DNA from: Marinicellulosiphila megalodicopiae
GTDB lineage: Bacteria; Pseudomonadota; Gammaproteobacteria; Pseudomonadales; Natronospirillaceae
NCBI RefSeq assembly: GCF_045862395.1
Contig: NZ_AP023087.1
Coordinates: 124,001 to 188,000 of the forward strand
Length of the DNA: 64,000 nucleotides
Direction: 5' to 3'
The translations under genes and the position numbers were made by a program. The notes beneath the pieces were generated by a model, which saw nothing but the letters and a program-made list of their open reading frames with translations, searched no databases and had not been told where the DNA came from. Below, piece after piece: positions 44,500 through 53,793 of this stretch. Numbering within the stretch: the first letter of the stretch is position 1; the number at the start of each line of letters is the position of its first letter.

Positions 44500-45289
44500 A
44501 TGTCAAAATATACATGTCACGTTTAACCCAGGTTTGGCCACACAAAAAAAAGCGTTACGAGGTATTAATTTAGAAATACCCGACGGTGAATTTATCAGTG
44601 TAATTGGCTCAAACGGCGCAGGTAAATCAACGTTGTTAAATTGCATAGCAGGGGATATTTTATCCAATAAAGGAAAGATGTTTTTTGCCGATAAAAACGT
44701 CACCAAACTAGTGGCTAACAAACGCACCAAAGATGTCGCCAGAGTATTTCAAGATCCATTAGCTGGAACCTGTGCCGACTTAACGGTAGAAGAGAATCTT
44801 GCGCTGGCTTATGGTCGCGGTAAAAGTGGCGGCTTTAGATTAGCCGTTAACAACAAACTGCGTGGTGTGTTTCAAGAGCAACTTGAGCGTTTAGACTTAG
44901 GGTTAGAGAATCGTCTTAAAAGTGAAATGGGTTTGTTGTCAGGTGGACAACGACAATCGGTTTCATTATTAATGGCAGCGTTACAACCCAGTAAAATTTT
45001 ATTGTTAGATGAACACACCGCCGCATTAGATCCTAAAACTGCAGCGTTGATTTTAAAAATAAGCAAAGAAATTATTTCTGAAAAACAACTGACCGCTTTG
45101 ATGGTGACACACTCAATGAAACAAGCGCTAGAATATGGCACTCGAACATTGATGTTGCATGAAGGTAAGGTTGTGTTTGATATTTCAGGAAAAGATCGCG
45201 AAGGTTTAGAAGTGAAAGATTTATTAGCGCTGTTCTCGAAAGTGAAAAACAATGAAGTGCTTGATGATGATAAATTATTGTTAGGCTAA
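44492..45289 (+). CDS. ABC importer ATP-binding protein, COG1101 family
   Basis: The 265-residue ATPase powers the importer encoded with it. Walker A is GSNGAGKST (39-47), the signature is LSGGQRQS (149-156), and Walker B is ILLLDEHTAALDP, whose His after the Glu is typical of COG1101. The H-loop is VTHSM. It is the last gene of the operon. A small membrane-protein frame and a terminator follow (45360-45509, 45522-45556). Confidence 0.93.
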   Translation: MIKCQNIHVTFNPGLATQKKALRGINLEIPDGEFISVIGSNGAGKSTLLNCIAGDILSNKGKMFFADKNVTKLVANKRTKDVARVFQDPLAGTCADLTVEENLALAYGRGKSGGFRLAVNNKLRGVFQEQLERLDLGLENRLKSEMGLLSGGQRQSVSLLMAALQPSKILLLDEHTAALDPKTAALILKISKEIISEKQLTALMVTHSMKQALEYGTRTLMLHEGKVVFDISGKDREGLEVKDLLALFSKVKNNEVLDDDKLLLG

Positions 45290-45359
45290 TTTTTTATGCC
45301 TGTAGGTTTGTATTAAGTCGTCAAAACAAAAATTTAGGTCACTATTTATTGAAGTCGTA

Positions 45360-45509
45360 ATGCAAACTCTTCAGCAGACGCCAAATCCTGAGGGCAATTC
45401 AAATAATTCAGAAGTTAGCAAAGCAGCCGAAAAGAAATCTGACTCACTTGTATTTGTGCTGGTCATCATTCTTTCAAGTTTAGCGATGCTACGTCGTCGA
45501 AATTTGTAA
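45360..45509 (+). CDS. Small membrane protein, 49 residues, sorting-tail-like
   Basis: The frame starts at ATG 45360 and ends at 45507-45509. After a polar stretch of about 29 residues comes one membrane helix (LVFVLVIILSSLAML) and a final RRRNL. A helix followed by a basic cluster at the very end is how GlyGly-CTERM and similar sorting tails look, but the protein they would anchor is absent. It sits between the ABC operon and its terminator, so it would be co-transcribed. It could be a genuine small protein or the end of a lost gene. Confidence 0.45.
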   Translation: MQTLQQTPNPEGNSNNSEVSKAAEKKSDSLVFVLVIILSSLAMLRRRNL

Positions 45510-45521
45510 TAGTTAAAACAT

Positions 45522-45556
45522 AAAAAATCCCCGATATACATTCGGGGATTTTTGTT
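45522..45556 (+). terminator. Terminator of the ABC importer operon
   Basis: AAAAATCCCCGA and TCGGGGATTTTT form a 12-bp stem with an 8-base loop, followed by TG and a T-run. Confidence 0.9.
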
Positions 45557-45664
45557 TTAGATGATAAATTCATTTAAACAATAAAATCTCTTCAGACGCG
45601 TTATAAAAACCCAGTCATTAATTGCTTAATGAAGTTAAATGTAAATATTAAGGATGCTCAAAAA

Positions 45665-45847
45665 CTAGTGCGGTAATCGTCTGTTTAATTCGCATTCATA
45701 ATTATTACGCGATTTTAATTCAACAGTAATACAGTTAAGTAAATCGTGAGAAATAATCTGCGTATTATCCAGTGCTGGGCGTAAAATACAGCCAAGTTTG
45801 TAACTTGTTAGTGACTGTACGTATTCGGTTAAAGTGTTACGTTTCAA
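45665..45847 (-). CDS. Possible small protein with TTG start
   Basis: The 60-codon frame begins with TTG, preceded at normal distance by AGAG. The product (MKRNTLTEYVQSLTSYKLGC and onward) is polar, soluble and unrecognised. There is no support beyond the open frame and a weak ribosome-binding site. Confidence 0.3.
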   Translation of the reverse strand: MKRNTLTEYVQSLTSYKLGCILRPALDNTQIISHDLLNCITVELKSRNNYECELNRRLPH

Positions 45848-46662
45848 TATTTTTCTCTTTTATAATGTAGAACCTCTGAATATTTAATTTTTTCAATGTG
45901 GTTCTTTTTTAGTATGCGATATTCGACATTAATTTTTATAAATTAAGAATGCACATTACTTGAGAAGGGTAATCTAGTTGCAGAGTTGTCAGAATAAATT
46001 GTAATTGAGTAAGAGAGGCTGACGTTTGGCGAGGGTCACACAGATATAGTATGAGGGTCTAAGCTTTAAACTTTGTTCAATATAAAATGAATGCTATAGA
46101 CTTTTATATGAGATGTCTATTTTTATTTTAAATTTAGTGAAGTGACATCACATAGCATCACTCTAACCATAAATATTAATTGTACACTTGCCTGCTTGCT
46201 TTTAGGTAAAAGGTTTAGCCTTGATAATCCTCTATATAAAATTGAATGTGTGATTTTATCCATGCTCGATAAATATAATCATCTTTGAATTAACTAGCTG
46301 TTAAATTGTTGTTTTCTTTTTTGTCCTTTCTCTTTTTTAAAATATGCGATTTTCTAATTTTTAGATGTCTTTGATATTTAACTAACAGCCTGTCCTTGCT
46401 TTTTTGCTTGTTTTTTTGTTTTTATACTTGGTTTTATTGCTTTGTTTTTTTATAGCAAAATATTATAACAATGATAAAAGATCTGAGCCCCTTGATTTTA
46501 TTGAGCTTAAGGTGTTCCTAATCTAGCAATCTAAAAAAATACAAATAGACACCTATATTTAAAAAATCAAACTTGTTATGATGACTGGACTTTTTGAGAG
46601 TGGTCATTAAAACTAAGGAGTCCTTAAAAAGTACATTCAATATTTTTAAAAGGGAACATTTT
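45848..46662. other. AT-rich intergenic stretch ahead of the three-gene cassette
   Basis: No gene was found. It contains a short echo of the 37881 hairpin (GAACCTCTGA at 45870), an ATAGAC/GTCTAT stem at about 46099-46125, and GCCTGTCCTT followed by T-rich low-complexity sequence at about 46388-46450. The promoter of the 46663 gene should lie near the right end. Confidence 0.5.
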
Positions 46663-47529
46663 ATGTCAGATAATTACGCACTAGATACCGCCGCACGTTT
46701 TGGTGATATACCGTTTGTTGAATTTACTAAAGAGTTAGTAACTGGTGTATTCGACTCATTAGTCGAAGCGCATGTATTACAAATTGAAGAGTATTCTGAG
46801 TTTATTAATTCGATGACTCAAGATCTTTCAACATACATCAACAACACTCAAGATAATGTTAGTTTTGATCAAATTTCAGATTTTATTTTAAATTATGAAT
46901 TACCATCAGTAGATGATACGCAGTTAGATAGTATTTTGGATGCACTTGCTGATCCTGCTAATAATGATAGCCAGCCAATTAATCCATCTGCCCCTTCTGC
47001 AGCAACAGATACTTGGTGGGGTGGTTTAATAAATGGATTGGCTCCTGCAGTAACTGGTTTGGTGGATAAATTAGATGATCCAAGTGAGCAGCCTCAATTA
47101 AATGCGATTGCTAATTATAATGAGGGGGTTTTAAGTACAGTGCCTACTTATAAACAAATTAGTGATGCGATTTCCACATTAATTGTCTCCAATAAATATT
47201 CGCTTTTACAAACTATGGCTAAACAAGGAATGATGCGTTTAGTGGTAACCGAAGGTGAAATAGAAACTAAGATGACGTTTTCTACTTGGGAAGATTCAAC
47301 GACAACAAGAAATACAAAACAAAAACGTCGCCATAAACAAAAACAACGAGAAACAAATTCTGGTGGTATTTTTGGTGCGTTTAAAATGAAGCGCAGTAAA
47401 AATCGCCAGCGTACTATCACAGTTAACACTGCAAAATCGTATCAGCGAGATTCTAGTGGAACAAAAGTGGATGTATTTGGTCGAGTGTTAGTAAAATTTA
47501 AAACAGATTATGCACCGCTAAATGGCTGA
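46663..47529 (+). CDS. Unnamed paired-family protein A, with Lys/Arg-rich insert
   Basis: The start at ATG 46663 has AAAAGGGA upstream; the open frame begins at 46594. The 288-residue protein has no signal peptide or clear membrane helix. Residues about 13-45 form an amphipathic helix (FVEFTKELVTGVFDSLVEAH). An acidic linker and a Gly/Trp-rich segment (TDTWWGGLINGLAPAV) follow. Near 185, LLQTMAKQGMMRLVVTEGEIETKM is shared with the next protein. A strongly basic insert (QKRRHKQKQR, KMKRSKNRQR) precedes the tail VDVFGRVLVKFKT, also shared. The two are paralogues in tandem. I know no named family. Basic insert and acidic partner suggest assembly or nucleic-acid contact, but that is guesswork. 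Confidence 0.7.
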   Translation: MSDNYALDTAARFGDIPFVEFTKELVTGVFDSLVEAHVLQIEEYSEFINSMTQDLSTYINNTQDNVSFDQISDFILNYELPSVDDTQLDSILDALADPANNDSQPINPSAPSAATDTWWGGLINGLAPAVTGLVDKLDDPSEQPQLNAIANYNEGVLSTVPTYKQISDAISTLIVSNKYSLLQTMAKQGMMRLVVTEGEIETKMTFSTWEDSTTTRNTKQKRRHKQKQRETNSGGIFGAFKMKRSKNRQRTITVNTAKSYQRDSSGTKVDVFGRVLVKFKTDYAPLNG

Positions 47530-47661
47530 TTATTAATCTAAAATTCCACACTTTTTTAATTATATAAATTATCTTAATTTTTAAAATTTATTTAGATATT
47601 TAATTGGTGTGGATATATTAATTCTAAAAATTGTATCAATTAGATGAGAAAAGGGACGGTA

Positions 47662-48462
47662 ATGAGTGATTATTCTGAAGTAAGTTTGGGTTTTGCAGAG
47701 TTTGTTGGTCAATTATTAAATGAAACATTTGAAGCGACATTAAGTGCGCATCAGCATCAATTGGATCGATATCAGGATATTCGTAAAGCACTTGCATTGC
47801 CTTCTGTATTGTTTGTTGAACAGTTTGTCGATCAATCAATTATTGAAAGTAAAGAAATCGAAATAACAGGCGATGTGCTTACAAGACAAATGCCTATAAA
47901 AGATGAGTATGTCGATTATATTTTAGAGTTAACAGAGGATTATGAAGAACAAACTGTTGTGTATAATGGCAAATTAACTAATTACGGATTTGATGCATTA
48001 ACTGAAGTGATTTTAGAAATGGTAAGTGATGAAGCAAAATCAGGTTTGCAGTTATTATTACGACAGGGTGAACAAGCAAGATTAGTTGTAGATTCAGGTG
48101 AAATTACTGCCAAATTAGAATTAACCAATGTATATCAAAAAACAGAAGAAACCAATAATAATCAAATTATTGAAAAAACATTAAAAACAGAAAAACTAAT
48201 AACCCCTGCTAATCTAGATGGATTATCGACAATCAATAAAAATATAAAAATAAACAATCTGATCGCAAATACACAGATATTACCAATAAAAGAGATTTCG
48301 CTTAAAGATAATACTCAGACTATTTTTATTGATAAAGAACAAGTTCAGCAAGTTGGAAATAGCAGTGGACAACTTCCAGTAAGAATAAGTGCCAAGCCAG
48401 CGACAACTTCAAGCACTGCAAATATATTAAGCCAAGTTACAATTCGATTTAAGACTGTTTAA
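47662..48462 (+). CDS. Unnamed paired-family protein B
   Basis: The start at ATG 47662 has AAAAGGGA upstream, the same signal as protein A. The 266-residue protein aligns with A at three places: the N-terminal helix (FAEFVGQLLNETFEATLSAH-Q--Y), the LVV-(S/E)GEI motif (QARLVVDSGEITAKLEL), and the C-terminal strand ILSQVTIRFKTV. It lacks A's basic insert; in its place is a Thr/Asn/Lys linker. No signal peptide or membrane helix is present. It begins 132 bases after A and is followed 15 bases later by a tiny third gene, so all three probably form one operon. No named family was recognised. Confidence 0.7.
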   Translation: MSDYSEVSLGFAEFVGQLLNETFEATLSAHQHQLDRYQDIRKALALPSVLFVEQFVDQSIIESKEIEITGDVLTRQMPIKDEYVDYILELTEDYEEQTVVYNGKLTNYGFDALTEVILEMVSDEAKSGLQLLLRQGEQARLVVDSGEITAKLELTNVYQKTEETNNNQIIEKTLKTEKLITPANLDGLSTINKNIKINNLIANTQILPIKEISLKDNTQTIFIDKEQVQQVGNSSGQLPVRISAKPATTSSTANILSQVTIRFKTV

Positions 48463-48477
48463 CATGAGTGGTCTAGC

Positions 48478-48618
48478 ATGAATGATGAGTTTATATCGAT
48501 TTTAAGAAATGAGATATTGTTGTTACGAACTATATTTTCAGAACAGATAAATCGATTTGAAACATTGGAAGTTGAAATTGAATTGGGGGATGTCAAAATA
48601 ATTTTTGAATTGGTTTAA
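48478..48618 (+). CDS. Tiny third member of the cassette, 46 residues
   Basis: ATG 48478 to stop 48616-48618 encodes a short acidic, helical protein. Its end, FETLEVEIELGDVKIIFELV, has the same strand-turn-strand character as the LVV-GEI motif of proteins A and B. It follows B by 15 bases. It is too short to judge alone, but position and composition support a real gene. Confidence 0.5.
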   Translation: MNDEFISILRNEILLLRTIFSEQINRFETLEVEIELGDVKIIFELV

Positions 48619-48728
48619 ATATCACATTGATATTAGTTTTTAGAGTATTTGAATATATTAGATTCATAAATTCTAATTAAGTGTGTATGTCTTTATTTTA
48701 TTCTTCGCTTACGAATAAATCATTATAA

Positions 48729-48765
48729 ACCGCTGCGATAAAGATATGACCGGCGGTATTTTTTT
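48729..48765 (+). terminator. Probable terminator of the cassette
   Basis: ACCGC and GCGGT pair around a 19-base loop and are followed by seven T, 111 bases past the stop of the tiny gene. Confidence 0.55.
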
Positions 48766-48884
48766 GCTTGAAGAATAATTTTAATTATTCAGTTTTTTCA
48801 TATTCTTGTAATAAATATCAAATATATTTTATAGCGTTAATAATTCCATTAACAAAAATCAATGTTTATTATAAAGGGAACAAA

Positions 48885-50510
48885 ATGATTAAACGTAATT
48901 GTATTTTAGCTATAGGTCTTGCTCTATCTTCTATTATTGTTCATGCCGAAACTGATGATGGTTATGCATTAAGTACAGCAATCTGGGATGATTCAAATAT
49001 TAATGTTTGTTGGGAAAATACATCCCACTCAAGCGCACTTCAGCGTTCTTGGATTACCACGGCAATTCAAAACACGTGGGAAAAAGAATCTGATGTGAAT
49101 TTTATAGGATGGGGACAGTGTAATGCGTCTTCAGATGGAATAAGAATCCAAGTAAATGATTCTGGACCTCATACTAAAGGTCTAGGTAACCAATTAGATG
49201 GAACAATTAATGGCATGGTTTTAAATTTTACTTATGCTAATTGGAGTCCGTCTTGTCAAAGTAATATTTAATATTGCTCCGAAGTGATTGCAGTTCATGA
49301 ATTTGGACATGCATTGGGTTTTGCCCATGAGCAAAATAGAAATGACACACCATCATCATGTATTGAGCCTCAACAAGAGACAAACGGAGACACTTTGATA
49401 GGTAGTTGGGATTTAAAGTCTGTTATGAATTATTGTAACCCAGACTGGAATGGCGATGGAGAATTAAGTTCAACAGATATTACAATGGTTCAGCAATTTT
49501 ATGGATCACCTTATTATGATGTTACTTTGGGTGTCGCAAGTTTTGGCTATAACGCAGGTGGTTGGAGAGTTGAAAATCACCCGCGTATGATGGCAGATGT
49601 AAATGGCGATGGTAAAGCGGATGTGGTTGGATTTGCCAACGCTGGTGTGTATGTGTCTTTATCAAACGGCAATGGAACATTTCAAAACCCACAATTGGGT
49701 GTCGCAAGTTTTGGCTATAACGCAGGTGGTTGGAGAACTCAGAATCACCCACGTATGATGGCTGATGTAAATGGCGATGGTAAAGCAGATGTGGTTGGAT
49801 TTGCTAACGCAGGTGTGTATGTGTCTTTATCAAATGGCAATGGGACTTTTCAAAATCCACAATTGGGTGTCGCAAGTTTTGGTTATAACGCAGGTGGTTG
49901 GAGAACTCAGAATCATCCACGCATGATGGCTGATGTTAATGGCGATGGTAAAGATGATGTAGTCGGATTTGCCAACGCTGGTGTGTATGTTTCTTTATCC
50001 AACGGCAATGGAACTTTTCAACACCCACAATTGGGTGTCGCAAGTTTTGGCTATAATGCAGGTGGCTGGAGAGTTGAAAATCACCCACGCATGATGGCTG
50101 ATGTAAATGGCGATGGTAAAGCGGATGTGGTTGGATTCGCGAATGCAGGTGTTAATGTGTCTCTATCCAACGGCAATGGAACTTTTCAAAATCCACAATT
50201 GGGTGTCGCAAGTTTTGGCTATAACGCAGGTGGTTGGAGAGTTGAAAATCACCCACGCATGATGGCTGATGTAAATGGCGATGGTAACTTGGATGTGGTT
50301 GGATTTGCGAATGCAGGTGTTTATGTATCTTTATCAAATGGTAATGGTACATTTGATTCGGCCAAACAAATATCAAATACATTTGGTAATACTGCAGGTG
50401 GGTGGAGTGCTCAAAAACATCCTAGGTTTATGGCAGATATCACTGGGGATGGAAAAAGCGAAATTATAGGTTTTGGTAATTCCGGAGTTCACACTGGTAT
50501 AGATCAATAA
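48885..50510 (+). pseudogene. Secreted metzincin metalloprotease with VCBS repeats, one in-frame stop
   Basis: The gene starts at ATG 48885 (AAAGGG upstream) with a signal peptide ending VHA. It reads in one frame for 542 codons except for a TAA at codon 129 (49269-49271). Without that stop the two halves join smoothly: PSCQSNI-x-YCSEVIAVHEFGHALGFAHEQNR. The zinc motif HExxHxxGxxH is complete (H138, E139, H142, H148), as in astacin or matrixin metzincins, and SVMNY supplies the Met-turn. FG-GAP/VCBS-like repeats of 56 residues follow, each with DVNGDGK for calcium. A CAA to TAA change would explain the stop. A restart at GTG 49284 would lack a signal peptide. Loss of function, or a sequencing error, is likely. 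Confidence 0.85.
49527..50366 (+). repeat. Five near-identical 168-bp tandem repeats
   Basis: Units begin at 49527, 49695, 49863, 50031 and 50199, each starting TTGGGTGTCGCAAGTTTTGG. They differ at only a few bases, for example GTTGAAAAT or ACTCAGAAT. A sixth, clearly diverged unit follows at 50367. Each codes for one 56-residue VCBS-like unit. Confidence 0.93.
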
Positions 50511-50518
50511 TAGACATT

Positions 50519-50546
50519 AAAAAGCACCGAGTTATCGGTGCTTTTT
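50519..50546 (+). terminator. Terminator of the metalloprotease gene
   Basis: AAAAAGCACCGA and TCGGTGCTTTTT form a 12-bp stem with a 4-base loop, 8 bases past the stop. The 312 bases from here to 50858 show no gene, only AT-rich sequence and the AGGAATG signal ahead of the next start. Confidence 0.9.
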
Positions 50547-50858
50547 AAAATGGTTATAAATTTAATAATTCAAGAATCCATCATTTTAAATCGAAACAAA
50601 ACGTACAATTTCTTAAATGGAATTACTTGAGAATCTATTTTTTGAAGTAAAATAAACCATCTACATTAAATATACGATTGCTATATCTACAATTAACATA
50701 ATGTATTTTATTTGTGTCAAATTTTGCAAGTTAAGCAAATGCATATTGATTTCTATAATAATTCCGTTTTAATATTTACATTTTAGATAAATGGATTTTT
50801 ATAGGAAATCCCCCTTTATTTATTCAATTAATATTAAATCTACAATAGGAATGAAATT

Positions 50859-51977
50859 ATGGGATTTTTTGACAAGATACGCGGTGAACTGATTGATATT
50901 GTACAGTGGACTGATGACAGCCGCGATACAATGGTTTATCGATTTGAACGTTATGAAAACGAAATTAAAATGGGGGCTCAGTTAGTTGTTAGAGAATCTC
51001 AAGTTGCTGTTTTCATCAACCAAGGCCAACTGGCCGACGTTTTCCAACCTGGCCATTACACACTTGAAACCCAAAACATGCCAATTTTATCCACCCTAAA
51101 AGGTTGGAAGCATGGGTTCCATAGTCCGTTTAAAGCCGAAGTGTATTTCATTAACACACGCACATTTAACAACTTAAAATGGGGGACGAAAAACCCTATT
51201 ACATTACGTGACCCTGAATTTGGTCCAATTCGAATTCGAGCATTTGGTAGTTATGCAATTAAGGTCACTCACGCAGAACGTTTTATTAAAGAGATTGTGG
51301 GCACCGATGGGCATTTCACAACCGATGAAATTACCGATCAATTACGTAATTTAATTATCTCTCGATTCTCAGATATTGTTGGTGAAGCAAAAATTCCAGT
51401 GCTAGACATGGCGTCTAACTACGATGAGTTTGGTGACTTTGTAAGAGGCAAGCTGTTTGAAGACTTCAAACATTATGGGATTGATATTCAAAGTATGTTG
51501 GTTGAAAACATCTCATTACCTGAAGCGGTTGAACAAGCATTAGATAAACGCACGAGTATGGGAGTGTTAGGTAATCTTAATAATTACACGCAATTTCAAA
51601 CAGCAAATGCAATTGAAGCTGCGGCCAATAACCCATCAGGTATGGCTTCTGGCGGTATGGAAATGGGAATGGGCTTTGCCATGGCAAACCAAATGGGTCA
51701 ATCATTAGGCCAGCAACATAACCAGCAAACTCAACAACCTGCTCGCCCACCGACACCACCACCGCTACCGACTCAAACTATGTACCATGTAGCAAGCAAC
51801 GGTCAGACTTTAGGCCCAATGCCAGTATCAGACATTAAAAATATGGTTTCTCAAGGCACATTTAATCCAGACACTCTAGTTTGGTGTGAGGGTATGGCTA
51901 ATTGGACTAAAGCTGGCGAAATAACTGAGATTAAATCTCTGTTTGCTGCCGTTCCACCGCCATTACCACCACAATAA
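50859..51977 (+). CDS. SPFH-domain protein with C-terminal GYF_2 domain (YdjI-like)
   Basis: The 372-residue protein belongs to COG4260. The N-terminus (MGFFDKIRGELIDIVQWTDD, then VREsQVAVFINQGQLADVF and PGHYTLETQNMPIL) is highly typical. The SPFH part runs to about residue 235. A Gly/Met-rich and Gln/Pro-rich linker leads to a GYF_2 domain at about 308-360 (NGQTLGPMPVSDIKNMVSQG and WCEGMANWTKAGEI). In Bacillus the relative YdjI works with YdjG, YdjH and a PspA-type protein at the membrane. The next gene is YdjG-like, so the pair probably acts together. No PspA is nearby. Confidence 0.87.
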   Translation: MGFFDKIRGELIDIVQWTDDSRDTMVYRFERYENEIKMGAQLVVRESQVAVFINQGQLADVFQPGHYTLETQNMPILSTLKGWKHGFHSPFKAEVYFINTRTFNNLKWGTKNPITLRDPEFGPIRIRAFGSYAIKVTHAERFIKEIVGTDGHFTTDEITDQLRNLIISRFSDIVGEAKIPVLDMASNYDEFGDFVRGKLFEDFKHYGIDIQSMLVENISLPEAVEQALDKRTSMGVLGNLNNYTQFQTANAIEAAANNPSGMASGGMEMGMGFAMANQMGQSLGQQHNQQTQQPARPPTPPPLPTQTMYHVASNGQTLGPMPVSDIKNMVSQGTFNPDTLVWCEGMANWTKAGEITEIKSLFAAVPPPLPPQ

Positions 51978-52074
51978 TTTTTTTAACCACATTAAATAGA
52001 TAAAACTTAATTGCACTTTAATATCCATTATTAAAGTGTCCTTTTTTAAATGACTTATTATATGGGATGACAAT

Positions 52075-53238
52075 ATGTCTTTAGCTCCTTCATTAGAAAC
52101 ACAAAATCAATCTGCAACAGCCGATGATTCTCAAAACGCTCCAATAAATAGCACATTCAAATGTAAACAATGTGCAGCTTCATTATCTTACCGTGCTGGA
52201 ACTGAAAGTTTGCAATGCCAATATTGCCAATTTGAAAATGCCATCCCTAAAGGCGAAGCAGATATTCAAGAATTTGATTTCCATGAGTTTTTACAAAACA
52301 ACCAAGAAGAACAAATCCAAGAAGAGCGTTTGGTCATCAAGTGTGATTGTTGTGGTGCTCAATCTACTTCAGAACCTAATGTCACTTCGCAAAATTGTCC
52401 GTTTTGCGATACTGAAATTATCTCCAGTGCCAGTTCAGTTAAATTATTAAAACCAGAGTCATTACTTCCATTTAAAGTGGATAAAAATACTGCAATGGAA
52501 AATTATAAATCTTGGGTAAGCGGCCTATGGTTTGCACCAAATAAATTAAAACGATCTGCCGCTTTATCAGAAAAACTAAGTGGCATGTATTTACCTCATT
52601 GGACCTATGACTGCGACACTTTGAGCTACTTCAGTGCTGAGCGCGGGGATCATTATACTGAAACGGTTCAAAAAACACGTAAAAACGAAGAAGGCGAAAC
52701 TGAAACATACAACGAAGAAGTTAAAAAAACTCGCTGGAGAACGGTGTACGGTACTAGTTTTGATGAATTTGATGATGTCATGGTTGTCGCTAGTGATTCA
52801 TTACCAAAACAATACTGTGAAGAACTTGAACCATGGGATTTAGAAAATTTAGTACCTTATCAAGATGATTATTTAAGTGGATATAAAGCAGAAAGCTATA
52901 AAGTTAATTTAGAAGATGGTTTTGAACAAGCTAAAAAAATCATGGACAAAAAAATTAACGCAGCAATTAAAAAACAAGTAGGTGGAGACGAACAAAAAAT
53001 TACCTCAGTTAAAACCCAACACGATAACATCAAATTCAAACATATTTTATTGCCAGTTTGGATGAGTGCTTATCGTTATCAAGATACAGTATATCGCTTT
53101 ATGATTAATGCTCGAACTGGCGAAGTGCAAGGTGAGCGTCCAACCAGCTGGGTAAAAGTTGGATTTGCAATTGCAACAACTATTGCGGTAATTGCAGGGG
53201 CTGCGTTCTTATTCTTGGGTCAAAATGGTGCTGTTTAG
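52075..53238 (+). CDS. Double zinc-ribbon membrane protein (YdjG-like)
   Basis: The 387-residue protein has two zinc ribbons near the N-terminus: C30, C33, C48 and C51, and then C90, C93, C108 and C111. A central beta-rich domain includes a charged loop (TETYNEEVKKTRWRTVYG). One membrane helix lies close to the C-terminus (FAIATTIAVIAGAAFLFLG), so most of the protein should face the cytoplasm. The gene starts 97 bases after the SPFH gene on the same strand, as expected for one operon. Relatives are described together with YdjI in Bacillus; here the role is inferred from that pairing. Confidence 0.82.
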   Translation: MSLAPSLETQNQSATADDSQNAPINSTFKCKQCAASLSYRAGTESLQCQYCQFENAIPKGEADIQEFDFHEFLQNNQEEQIQEERLVIKCDCCGAQSTSEPNVTSQNCPFCDTEIISSASSVKLLKPESLLPFKVDKNTAMENYKSWVSGLWFAPNKLKRSAALSEKLSGMYLPHWTYDCDTLSYFSAERGDHYTETVQKTRKNEEGETETYNEEVKKTRWRTVYGTSFDEFDDVMVVASDSLPKQYCEELEPWDLENLVPYQDDYLSGYKAESYKVNLEDGFEQAKKIMDKKINAAIKKQVGGDEQKITSVKTQHDNIKFKHILLPVWMSAYRYQDTVYRFMINARTGEVQGERPTSWVKVGFAIATTIAVIAGAAFLFLGQNGAV

Positions 53239-53318
53239 ACTTTTGGGTCTTTGTTCAAGAAATCGATTATTTTAATGTTGTTTAAATAAAAAATCGAATC
53301 GCATAATTATTTAAAAAT

Positions 53319-53352
53319 AAATCCGATGCTCGTTATGACATCGGATTTTTTT
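53319..53352 (+). terminator. Terminator of the SPFH/zinc-ribbon pair
   Basis: AAATCCGATG and CATCGGATTT form a 10-bp stem followed by a run of T, 80 bases past the stop. Confidence 0.85.
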
Positions 53353-53793
53353 ATAAAATAATAAAAATACTATCCCCTTATTTTTATATTAAAGCTACGT
53401 AATAAATGATCATTTTGGTACTAATAATCAGTGTCGATGATCGTTAATTTAAAACGTATTTAGATATAAAAATAAAGTGTATATTTTCTCTACAACAAAA
53501 TTAGAATACCTAAAAATGCCAATCTTTATTTATCCTTTTGTATTTGTTATTTTATAAAAAAATTCATGATCAGCTCTGTTTTTATAACATGCTACTTACT
53601 TTATCTGTCTTTGAATTCCCTTTGATTGATGTGTCCTTTTTGTTTTCTCAATGTAGTATTTTGTAAAAATACTCATTTTAAACAATACTGAGTTAACATT
53701 ACTACATTTAAATAAAATATTCAGAATGTAAACTGTTGTTAGTGCTAATTATGCGTCGTAGACTCCGCTCACTTTTAATTTGTGGAGTTGACT
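53353..53793. other. AT-rich gap before the GH5 gene
   Basis: No gene or strong inverted repeat was seen. It ends with TGTGGAG, the ribosome-binding site of the next gene. Confidence 0.5.

Noticed and set aside
49527..50366. Possible CRISPR or other DNA repeat array
   Set aside because: The 168-bp period is an exact 56 codons inside an open frame and encodes VCBS-like units.
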